Below the pieces are notes generated by a model. That model made no database searches and was not told the origin of the DNA. It was given only the letters and a program-made list of their open reading frames with translations. A stretch of DNA of 6,593 nt. Source: Alphaproteobacteria bacterium (lineage in GTDB: Bacteria > Pseudomonadota > Alphaproteobacteria > CACIAM-22H2). Of this stretch, positions 1 to 6,069 are shown one piece after another. Position numbers and translations under genes: made by a program. Position 1 is the first letter of the stretch. Each line of letters begins with the position of its first letter. The stretch is taken from NCBI GenBank assembly GCA_947500965.1, contig CANMWW010000129.1, positions 1 through 6,593 of the forward strand, written 5' to 3'.

Positions 1-513
1 GAGGCACGTGTCCCCGGGCCCGGGCCGCGGATGGCCCGCTGGCAGCCGTGGCGCGTCGTCGAGCCCCGCGAAGGCAACGGCCATGTCGAGCAGCCTCGCC
101 TCCATGCCGGCCGAGGCCTCGCGCGCAAGCGCCCCCTGCGCCGCCCCGTGCAGGACGAGGCGCGGCCGGCTGCGCGCGACCACCTGCGCGGCCTCCGGCG
201 GCCTGAGGTCCGGGTTGACCGGCACGAAGACGGCCCCGAGCCGGCAGGTCGCGAAGAGCGCGGTCACCATCGCCGCGTCCGTGGCGGAGACGACGGCGAC
301 GCGATCCCCGTGACCGACGCCGGCGTCGCGAAGGAGCGCCGCCGCCGCCGCGACGCGCGCGGCGAAGGCGCCGTAGGAGGTCTCGCGCCCGTCCTCGACC
401 AGGAAGGCGCGTGCCGGGCCGGCGGCGACACGCGCGTCGAGCGCGGCGTCGAGCGTCGCCGCGTGCGCGCCGTAGCGAGAGAGGACCTCCGCGGGCCGGA
501 GCGGCGCGGGCAC
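1..513 (-). CDS. AMP-dependent synthetase/ligase (acyl-CoA synthetase type), N-terminal part, cut by window edge
   Basis: This is the first 171 codons of a class I adenylate-forming enzyme, a family that activates a carboxylic acid with ATP to an acyl-adenylate and usually passes it to CoA. The frame is open to the left edge. Visible family features are the N-terminal SYGAFA segment (residues 46-51, the usual 'tYxel' position), an Ala-rich helix ending in GVGHGDRVAV (residues 66-75), and LGAVFVPVNP (residues 92-101), the conserved 'lGavyvPlnP' stretch. The visible part ends at GDTCL, about where the ATP-binding YTSGTTG loop normally starts, so the diagnostic A3, A5 and A10 motifs and all substrate-pocket residues lie outside. 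The GTG start at 513 is the only plausible in-frame start codon near the preceding stop and lies 8 bases after it. A GAAGGG Shine-Dalgarno-like run is about 12 bases upstream, which is long. Family is confident; substrate is unknown. Confidence 0.88.
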   Translation of the reverse strand, partial: MPAPLRPAEVLSRYGAHAATLDAALDARVAAGPARAFLVEDGRETSYGAFAARVAAAAALLRDAGVGHGDRVAVVSATDAAMVTALFATCRLGAVFVPVNPDLRPPEAAQVVARSRPRLVLHGAAQGALAREASAGMEARLLDMAVAFAGLDDAPRLPAGHPRPGPGDTCL

Positions 514-521
514 GGCCCCGC

Positions 522-917
522 TCAGCCCTTCGCCGGCGGCAGGCGACCGAGCTCGACGAGCACCTCGCGCGCCGCGCGGAAGGCGTCGATGGCGGCCGGG
601 AAGCCGCAATAGACGGCCGTCTGCAGCAGCACCTCGCGGATCTCCTCGTTGGTGCAGCCATTGTTCACGGCGCCGCGCAGGTGGATCCGCAGCTCGTGCG
701 GGCGGTTGAGCGCCGCGAGCATCGCGAGGTTGACGAGGCTGCGCGTGCGCCGCGGCAGCTCCTCGCGCGTCCAGACCTGCCCCCAGGCGAAGGACGTCAC
801 GAGGTCCTGGAGCGGCCGCGAGAACCCGTCCGCGGAGGCGAGCGCCTTCTCCACGTACTCGTCGCCCAGCACGGCCTTTCGCATCGCCAGCCCGCGCTCG
901 AAGTCCTGCTCGTCCAT
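522..917 (-). CDS. Carboxymuconolactone decarboxylase family protein (PcaC-like)
   Basis: This 131-residue protein has the normal length of PcaC, the 4-carboxymuconolactone decarboxylase of the protocatechuate branch of the beta-ketoadipate pathway. It matches that subgroup along its whole length: AMRKAVLGDEYVEKAL (residues 11-26), FAWGQVWTR (43-51), RRTRSLVNLAMLAALNR (56-72), IHLRGAVNNG (78-87), EEIREVLLQTAVYCGFPAA (91-109). The AhpD-type CxxC motif is absent, so a peroxidase role is unlikely. Residue 88 is Cys where Val or Leu is more usual. I chose the ATG at 917 because a strong GGAGG (927-923) sits 5 bases upstream; an in-frame ATG at 944 would add nine residues but lacks such a site. 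It starts 32 bases after the efflux permease and is followed after 8 bases by the ligase gene. No other pca gene is visible, so an orphan role on another lactone or acid is possible. The family is near certain; the PcaC reaction itself is not. Confidence 0.92.
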   Translation of the reverse strand: MDEQDFERGLAMRKAVLGDEYVEKALASADGFSRPLQDLVTSFAWGQVWTREELPRRTRSLVNLAMLAALNRPHELRIHLRGAVNNGCTNEEIREVLLQTAVYCGFPAAIDAFRAAREVLVELGRLPPAKG

Positions 918-922
918 CGCGT

Positions 923-927
923 CCTCC
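923..927 (-). promoter_or_regulatory. Shine-Dalgarno site of the decarboxylase gene
   Basis: The minus strand reads AAGGGAGGACGCG immediately before the ATG at 917, giving a perfect GGAGG with 5-base spacing. It is the best ribosome binding site in the window and decides the start in favour of 917 over the in-frame ATG at 944. It lies in the 32-base gap after the efflux permease, so this gene can be translated independently of its upstream neighbour. Confidence 0.8.
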
Positions 928-949
928 CTTGCCTTGCGATCCATCCGCG

Positions 950-2509
950 TCAGCGCCGCCTGGCCGGCGGCAGCGGCCGCTCCATGAACGCCACCAGCAG
1001 GATCAGCAGGCCGATGACGAAGGTCAGCACCAGGAAGACGTCGGCGAAGCTCATCACCAGCGCCTCGCGTCGCGCAAGCTCCGCGAGGCGGCGCAGCGCG
1101 ACCGCCTCGGCGTCGACCGCGCCGCGCGCGAGGCCCGCGCCCAGGCGCGACAGCGCCTCCGTCGCCGCGTCGCTGCTCCAGGTCACGTGCTCGCGCAGCC
1201 GCGCGTAGTGCAGGTCCGTGCGCGTCCCGATCATCGTGTTGATGAGCGCGAGGCCGATGGCCCCGCCGAGGTTGCGCATCAGGTTGTAGAGCCCCGCAGC
1301 ATTCTTCAGCCGGTCCACCGGCAGCGTGCCGAGCGCGAGGTTGTTTATGGGGATCATGCAGAACATGAGCGAGCAGCCGCGGAACACCTGCGGCAGGAGC
1401 AGTTCCCAGAAGTCCCAGTCGCGCGTGATCCAGGTCATCTGCCAGGTGCTCGCCGCGAAGCCGCCGAAGCCCAGCAGGAGCATGATGCGCGGGTCGACCA
1501 CCGAGACGATGCGGTTGGCGAGCGGCGCGCAGAGCAGCATGCAGATGCCGGTCACGAACATCGTCTCGCCGATCATCAGCGGCGTGAAGCCGCGCACCCG
1601 CGCGAGGTAGAGCGGGAAGAGGTAGGTGAGGCCGAAGAGCCCGACGCCCATCACCAGCGAGAACATGGAGCCGAGCGCGAAGTTGCGGTTCGCGAAGGCG
1701 CGCAGGTCCACGATCGGCTCGGTGGCCGAGAGGACCCGCGCGAAGAAGAGCAGCCCCGCCACGATCGCGAGCGCGGCGAAGCCCGCGACGACGTCGCTGT
1801 CGAACCAGTCGCGCAGCGGCCCCTCCTCCAGCACGTACTGGAGCGAGCCCAGGAACACCGCCATGAAGGCGAGGCCCCACCAGTCGAAGTCGCGGAACAG
1901 CGCCCAGTTCGGGCGGTCGTGGTCGATCAGCAGCGCGCCCGCGAGCGTCACGAGGATCCCCGGCACGATGTTCACGTAGAACAGCCAGTGCCACGAGAAC
2001 ATCTCGGTGAGCCAGCCGCCGATCGTCGGCCCGATCGTCGGCGCGAAGGGCACGACGAGGCCCATCAGGGGCATGATCCGCGCGCGCTGCGAGAGCGGGA
2101 ACATCGCGTAGGAGGCGGCGAAGGTCGTCGGGATCATCCCGCCGCCGATGAAGCCCTGGACCGCGCGCCAGAGCACCATCTCCTCGATGGTGGTCGCGGT
2201 GCCGCATAGGAAAGAGGCGATGGTGAAGCCGCCCGCGGAGAAGGTGAACATCCAGCGCGTCGAGACGATCCGCGACAGGAACCCGGAGAGCGGGATCATG
2301 ATGACCTCCGCGATCAGGTAGCTCGTCTGGACGTAGGCGACCTCGTCGGCGCTCGCCGCGAGGCCGGCCTGTATCTCGGTCAGCGACGCGGAGACGATCT
2401 GGATGTCGAGGATCGCCATGAACATCCCGAAGACCATGGCGAGGAAGGCGAGGAGCCTGCGCGGCGGGATGCCTGCGTCCGCCCCCGGCGCGGCGCCGGC
2501 CGGGTTCAT
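950..2509 (-). CDS. DHA2 family (EmrB/QacA) MFS efflux permease
   Basis: This 519-residue, very hydrophobic protein has the length and pattern of a 14-helix proton-driven drug exporter of the major facilitator superfamily in the inner membrane. Helix 1 carries the family motif AILDIQIVSASL (residues 32-43) with its conserved Asp35. The helix 2-3 loop has GFLSRIVSTRWMF (76-88). Helix 4 has WRAVQGFIGGGMIP (114-127). Helix 5 has the antiporter motif C, PFAPTIGPTIGGWL (154-167). A hydrophilic segment of about 55 residues (roughly 430-485) precedes the last helix, as usual in EmrB-type proteins. The C-terminus is short and Arg-rich. The ATG at 2509 overlaps the stop of the membrane fusion gene by four bases (ATGA), which is typical of EmrA-EmrB pairs and implies translational coupling. 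The exported compound is unknown. No regulator or TolC-type outer membrane gene is visible nearby. Confidence 0.95.
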   Translation of the reverse strand: MNPAGAAPGADAGIPPRRLLAFLAMVFGMFMAILDIQIVSASLTEIQAGLAASADEVAYVQTSYLIAEVIMIPLSGFLSRIVSTRWMFTFSAGGFTIASFLCGTATTIEEMVLWRAVQGFIGGGMIPTTFAASYAMFPLSQRARIMPLMGLVVPFAPTIGPTIGGWLTEMFSWHWLFYVNIVPGILVTLAGALLIDHDRPNWALFRDFDWWGLAFMAVFLGSLQYVLEEGPLRDWFDSDVVAGFAALAIVAGLLFFARVLSATEPIVDLRAFANRNFALGSMFSLVMGVGLFGLTYLFPLYLARVRGFTPLMIGETMFVTGICMLLCAPLANRIVSVVDPRIMLLLGFGGFAASTWQMTWITRDWDFWELLLPQVFRGCSLMFCMIPINNLALGTLPVDRLKNAAGLYNLMRNLGGAIGLALINTMIGTRTDLHYARLREHVTWSSDAATEALSRLGAGLARGAVDAEAVALRRLAELARREALVMSFADVFLVLTFVIGLLILLVAFMERPLPPARRR

Positions 2510-3696
2510 CGGCGCGCGGCCGCCACGCCGGCGGCGCGCCCGTCGCCTGGGTCGCGCGTGTCGATGCGCACGACGACCGACAGGCCCGGCCGCAGCAGGC
2601 CGGCGGGATCGGCGTCGGCCGGCACGGCGATGCGCACGGGCACGCGCTGCACGATCTTCGTGAAGTTGCCGGTCGCGTTCTCCGGCGGCAGCAGGCTGAA
2701 GACCGCGCCCGAGGCCGGGGAGAATGCGACGACCTGTCCGTCGATCGGCGCCCCCGGCAGGGCATCGACCTCGATGCGCGCGTGCTGGCCGGGGCGCAGC
2801 TTGCCGAGCTGCGTCTCCTTGAAGTTGGCGTCGATCCAGAGCCCCTGCGCCGGGACGAGGGACAGCAGCCGCGCGCCGGGCTGCACCCATTCGCCCTGCT
2901 GCACGGCGCGATTGCCGACCGTGCCGTCGAAGGGCGCGCGGATCGTCGCGAAGCCGCGATCGCGCTCCGCGCGCGCGAGGGCGACGGCGAGCTCCGAGAG
3001 CAGGCGCTCCGCCTCCGCCGTCTCGGCATCGGCCACGTCGATGCGCGCGCGCGCGGTCGCGAGCGCGGCCTCGGCCGAGGCGAGCACCGCGGCGGCGCGG
3101 TGGCGTTCCGCCTGCGCCTGGTCGAGGCGGCTGCGGCTGGCGAAGTCGCGCGCGGCCAGCGCCGCGTAGCGGGCGAGCTCGGCGGAGGCAAGCTCCAGCG
3201 CGGCGCGCGCGCCGGCGATGTCCGCCGCGACCTGCTCGGCCGCGGCGCGCGCGGCGTCGGCCTGGCGCGAGAGCCGCGCCACGGTAGCTTCCTGGCTCGC
3301 GATGCGGCCGCGCGCGGCCTCGATGGCAAGGACGAGGTCGCCGTCGTCCAGCCGCACGACGACGTCCCCGGCGCGCACGCGGTCGCCGTTGCGCACCTCG
3401 ATCGCGGCGACATGGCCGGCGACCTTGCTCGCGAGCGTGGCCACGTCGGCGCGGACATAGGCGTCGTCGGTGCTGGCGAGGAACCGGCCATCGCTCCACC
3501 AGCGCCACGCCGCGTCGCCACCGGCGGCGAGCCCCGCCGCCACGAGCAGGATGAGCAGGCCGCGCAGGACGAGGCGCGCCACGCGGCGCGCGGGCGGTGC
3601 CTCCGCGGCCCGGGCGGCGGTGGCCTGCAGCGGCACCGGCTGCGGCGGCATGGCCACCGGCGGGGCAGGCTCCTCGATGCTTCTGGCTGGCTTCAC
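2506..3696 (-). CDS. HlyD/EmrA-type membrane fusion protein (periplasmic adaptor of the MFS pump)
   Basis: This 396-residue adaptor would link the adjacent DHA2 permease to an outer membrane channel. Domains in order: a Pro/Ala-rich cytoplasmic tail (1-40), one membrane helix (about 41-60), and STDDAYVRAD (75-84), the hallmark start of EmrA-type proteins. Then come the first half of a lipoyl-like domain (KVAGHVAAIEVRNGDRVRAG, 91-110), a long Ala/Arg/Glu-rich coiled-coil hairpin (about 125-245), the second lipoyl half (TIRAPFDGTVGNRAVQQGEWV, 251-271), and a beta-barrel with NFKETQLGKLRPGQ (291-304). It ends in an ATGA overlap with the permease. The start is uncertain. GTG at 3696 avoids overlap with the upstream amidase; ATG at 3651 would remove 15 residues of the tail. 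Neither has a good Shine-Dalgarno sequence. Longer starts would overlap the amidase in another frame with unconserved sequence. Confidence 0.92.
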   Translation of the reverse strand: MKPARSIEEPAPPVAMPPQPVPLQATAARAAEAPPARRVARLVLRGLLILLVAAGLAAGGDAAWRWWSDGRFLASTDDAYVRADVATLASKVAGHVAAIEVRNGDRVRAGDVVVRLDDGDLVLAIEAARGRIASQEATVARLSRQADAARAAAEQVAADIAGARAALELASAELARYAALAARDFASRSRLDQAQAERHRAAAVLASAEAALATARARIDVADAETAEAERLLSELAVALARAERDRGFATIRAPFDGTVGNRAVQQGEWVQPGARLLSLVPAQGLWIDANFKETQLGKLRPGQHARIEVDALPGAPIDGQVVAFSPASGAVFSLLPPENATGNFTKIVQRVPVRIAVPADADPAGLLRPGLSVVVRIDTRDPGDGRAAGVAAARR

Positions 3697-3757
3697 GCCG
3701 CCATAATAGCGCGGCCCCCCGCTCCCCGCCCGTCCATCCCGGCAGGGAAGCGATGCG
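3697..3757 (-). promoter_or_regulatory. 61-base gap between amidase and efflux genes, possible weak promoter
   Basis: This is the longest non-coding stretch in the window. The minus strand contains TATTAT (3708-3703), an A/T island in otherwise GC-saturated DNA and a good match to a sigma-70 -10 box. Its end lies six bases before the GTG at 3696. At a 17-base spacer the -35 position reads GGGCGG, which does not resemble TTGACA, so an activator or extended element would be needed. No hairpin followed by a T run is seen, so there is no sign of a terminator for the amidase transcript. A separate promoter for the efflux pair is therefore possible but weakly supported. Confidence 0.25.
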
Positions 3758-5194
3758 TCACGCGGAGAGGGCAGCGAGGTCCGGGAGCGGCCGCGCGAGG
3801 ACCGGGTCGGAGGCCATCGCCTTCTCCAGCGCGAGGGCGACCGACAGGACCAAGGCGTCGCCGCCATGCGGCCCGACGACCTGCAGGTGCATCGGCGTCC
3901 CCGTCGGCTCCAGCCCGCAGGGGATGGAGATCGCCGGGTGGCCGGTGAGCGTCACGCCATAGGCCATCGACAGCCAGTGGAAGTACGTGCGCATCGGCTT
4001 GCCGTCGACTTCCTCGGGGTAGAGGCGCTCGATCTCGAAGGGCGGCACCGTGACGGCCGGGCAGACAAGCACGTCGTGGTCGCGGAAGAAGTCCTGGAAG
4101 GAGCGGAAGATCCTCGTCTGCCGCGCATGCGACCGCGCCACGTCGGCCGCGGACTGGCCGAGCCCCTGCTCCACGTTGGCGACGATGTTGGGCCCGAGCA
4201 GGTGCCGCCGCGTGCGGTAGTTCTCCAGGTGCGCGGCGAGGAAGTTCTGCGCGCGGATGACCTCGAAGGTCTCGTCCGCCCCGGCCATGTCCGGGTCGCG
4301 CCACGCGCATTCCCGGAACCAGCCTCCGATGCGGGCGACGCGGTCCTGGAACGCCGCGCGGATGCGCGGGTCGAGGATCGCGAAGCCGAGGTCGGCCGAG
4401 GCCGCGAGCCGCAGGCGCGAGAGGTCGGCCGGGACCGGCGGGCGGAGCAGGTCGGGGTCGACGCCATGCGCGTGCGGGTCCGCGCCGTCGGACCGGACCT
4501 GCGCCGAGAGCAGAAGCGCGGTGTCCGCGACGTCGCGCCCCATCGGGCCCTGCACGGAGATGTTGGTCCAGCCGAGCGCGCGGCGCTCGGTCGGCACCGT
4601 GCCCGGGGAGACGCGGAAGCCGACGATGCCGCAGAAGGCCGCCGGCGTGCGCAGCGAGCCGCCCGTGTCGGAGCCCGTGCAGATCGGCAGCATCGACGCC
4701 GCGAGCGCGACCGCCGAGCCTCCCGACGAGCCGCCGCAGATGCGCGCGGTGTCGAAGGGGTTGCGCGTCGGGCCGTAGACGGGATTGCTGGTGTTGGCGC
4801 CGGCGCCGAACTCCGGGACGTTGGTCTTGCCGACGACGATCGCGCCCGCGGCGCGGCACGCCGCGACCATGCGCTCGTCCTTCGCCGGCACGTGGTCCTT
4901 CCAGATCGGCGATCCCCAGGTCGTGCGCAGGCCCTCCGTCTCGTTGAGGTCCTTCACGCCCAGCGGCAGGCCTTCGAGCACGCCCAGCGCGTCGCCGCGG
5001 CGGATGCGCGCCTCCGAGGCCCGCGCTTCCTCGCGCGCGCGCTCGTAGCAGGTCGCGGTCACGGCGTTGAGGCGCGGGTTCACGCGCGCGATCCGCGCGA
5101 TGCAGGATTCCAGGACCTCGACGGGCGAGGCCTGCCGCGCGCCCATCAGGCGGCGCAACTCGACGGCGGAGAGGTCGCAGAGCTCGGTGGGCAT
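3758..5194 (-). CDS. Amidase signature family hydrolase
   Basis: This 478-residue protein has the normal length of the amidase signature family, which hydrolyses amide (C-N) bonds in the cytoplasm. The catalytic triad can be placed: Lys81 in LGVKDLNE, the cis-Ser156 in CGGSSGGSA (153-161), and nucleophile Ser180 in GSDTGGSLRTPAAFCG (174-189). The 24-residue Ser-Ser spacing is as in fatty acid amide hydrolase. Further family blocks are VGKTNVPEFGAGANTSNPVYG (121-141), GFRVSPGTVP (192-201), DVLVCPAVTVPPF (374-386), GHPAISIPCG (418-427) and LQVVGPHGGD (437-446). It lacks a signal peptide and looks like a stand-alone amidase rather than GatA, because no gatB or gatC is adjacent. The ATG at 5194 lies 8 bases after the amidohydrolase stop, with GAGG (5204-5201) overlapping that stop codon and spaced six bases. 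The physiological amide is unknown; its neighbour suggests a shared pathway. Confidence 0.95.
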   Translation of the reverse strand: MPTELCDLSAVELRRLMGARQASPVEVLESCIARIARVNPRLNAVTATCYERAREEARASEARIRRGDALGVLEGLPLGVKDLNETEGLRTTWGSPIWKDHVPAKDERMVAACRAAGAIVVGKTNVPEFGAGANTSNPVYGPTRNPFDTARICGGSSGGSAVALAASMLPICTGSDTGGSLRTPAAFCGIVGFRVSPGTVPTERRALGWTNISVQGPMGRDVADTALLLSAQVRSDGADPHAHGVDPDLLRPPVPADLSRLRLAASADLGFAILDPRIRAAFQDRVARIGGWFRECAWRDPDMAGADETFEVIRAQNFLAAHLENYRTRRHLLGPNIVANVEQGLGQSAADVARSHARQTRIFRSFQDFFRDHDVLVCPAVTVPPFEIERLYPEEVDGKPMRTYFHWLSMAYGVTLTGHPAISIPCGLEPTGTPMHLQVVGPHGGDALVLSVALALEKAMASDPVLARPLPDLAALSA

Positions 5195-5202
5195 GGACGA
5201 CC

Positions 5203-6069
5203 TCAGAGGCCCTTGGCGGCCGGGTCGTGCCACCAATGCGCGAAGGGGTTGGAGTGGAGGATGCGCTCGATCGTCTCGCTGGAGACCGGCGGAAGGCCGG
5301 AGCCGGCGACGACGCGGTTGACCCCGCGCAGCCCGGCGATCGATTCCTCGACCTCGGCGAAGGGGAAGTCCGTGCCCCAGAAGATCTTGTCGCGGCCGGC
5401 GATCGTGTATTCCTCGGCCGCCTTGAGGATGTTCCAGAACTGCCACGGCCGGTAGAAGAGCGCCGAGACCTCGCAATACACGTTGGGCTGCTTGCGGGCG
5501 ACGATGATGCACTCCTCGTACCAGGGGTGCCCCATGTGGGCCATGACCATCTTGAGGTCGGGATGGCGCCGCGCGACGTCGTCGACATGGATGGCGCGGC
5601 CGTACTCGGCGACCGAATTCGCCGCGAAGGTCGTGCCCATGTGCATGGTGAGCGGCAGGTCGTGCTTCACGAGGTAGCGGTAGATGGGCTCCATCCGCGG
5701 GTCGTTGAGCGAGACGCCGTTGTAGATCGGCCCGAACTTGACGCCCTTGAGCTTCAGGTCCTCGATCGCGTGGACGAGCAGGTCCATGCAGTCCGGGCGG
5801 CGCGGGTCGATGCAGGCGAAGCCGACGAACTTGCCGGGATACTTCGCGACCGCCGCGGCCGTCACCTCGTCGTCGCCGTCGATGCCCGCGCTGTCGCCGT
5901 AGCGCAGCGAGAAGATGATCGCCCTGTCGACCTTCTCCATCGCCTTGTGCAGCGTGTCGGCGTCGGCCTTGATGCCGACCGAGCCCGGCCGCGCGAACTT
6001 CGTCTGCTCGCGGAACATCTCCGTGCAGTGGCGGTCTTCCCAGACATTGACGTGGCAGTCGACGATCAT
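5203..6069 (-). CDS. Amidohydrolase family protein (PF04909 type, TIM-barrel metal enzyme)
   Basis: This 288-residue cytoplasmic protein belongs to the ACMSD/amidohydrolase-2 group, which includes decarboxylases, hydratases and hydrolases of small (often aromatic-derived) acids. Visible motifs are strand 1 IVDCHVN (2-8), VGFACIDPRRPD (82-93), GVKFGPIYNGVSLNDPRMEPIY (109-130 region), the metal-ligand strand LTMHMG with His143, VMAHMGHPW with His178 (175-183), and IFWGTDFPF with Asp234 (229-237). The usual HxH of strand 1 is HxN here (His6, Asn8), which may alter metal binding. The ATG at 6069 gives an ATGA overlap with the TctA stop and has GGGGAGGG just upstream (4 to 7 base spacing). An in-frame ATG at 6099 would add ten unconserved residues inside tctA. 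Coupling to the transporter suggests it acts on the imported acid or a product of it; the exact reaction cannot be assigned. Confidence 0.93.
   Translation of the reverse strand: MIVDCHVNVWEDRHCTEMFREQTKFARPGSVGIKADADTLHKAMEKVDRAIIFSLRYGDSAGIDGDDEVTAAAVAKYPGKFVGFACIDPRRPDCMDLLVHAIEDLKLKGVKFGPIYNGVSLNDPRMEPIYRYLVKHDLPLTMHMGTTFAANSVAEYGRAIHVDDVARRHPDLKMVMAHMGHPWYEECIIVARKQPNVYCEVSALFYRPWQFWNILKAAEEYTIAGRDKIFWGTDFPFAEVEESIAGLRGVNRVVAGSGLPPVSSETIERILHSNPFAHWWHDPAAKGL

Noticed and set aside
13..24. Perfect 12-base palindrome CCCGGGCCCGGG next to CACGTG at 5-10
   Set aside because: It lies inside the ligase coding sequence and encodes a Pro-Gly linker; it is expected by chance in such GC-rich codons and has no T run, so it is not a terminator.
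430..485. The fifty-base GC-rich stretch considered as a hairpin or RNA element
   Set aside because: It is in-frame coding sequence near the ligase N-terminus with no clear stem-loop beyond what base composition gives.
929..2209. A plus-strand open frame of 426 codons, extremely rich in Arg, Glu and His
   Set aside because: It is the antisense shadow of the DHA2 permease; its composition reflects reversed membrane-helix codons and it has no recognisable domain.
3040..3260. Runs of alternating GC and repeated gcgcgcgag-like words
   Set aside because: They encode the Ala/Arg/Glu-rich coiled coil of the membrane fusion protein. They are low-complexity coding sequence, not a repeat array.
522..3521. 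A 999-codon minus-strand frame running through the efflux genes into the decarboxylase gene
   Set aside because: Only its last 131 codons are conserved. The upstream part is the wrong frame of the fusion protein and permease genes, so it is not a fusion protein.
3866..5455. A long plus-strand open frame of 529 codons opposite the amidase and amidohydrolase
   Set aside because: It is antisense to two conserved genes, is rich in Arg, Ala and Gly/Asp, and shows no family motif. Long antisense frames are expected at this GC content.
5195..5512. N-terminal extension of the amidase by 106 codons
   Set aside because: The added sequence is Arg-rich, lies out of frame over the amidohydrolase gene, and is not part of the amidase fold. 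The ATG at 5194 has a GAGG site.
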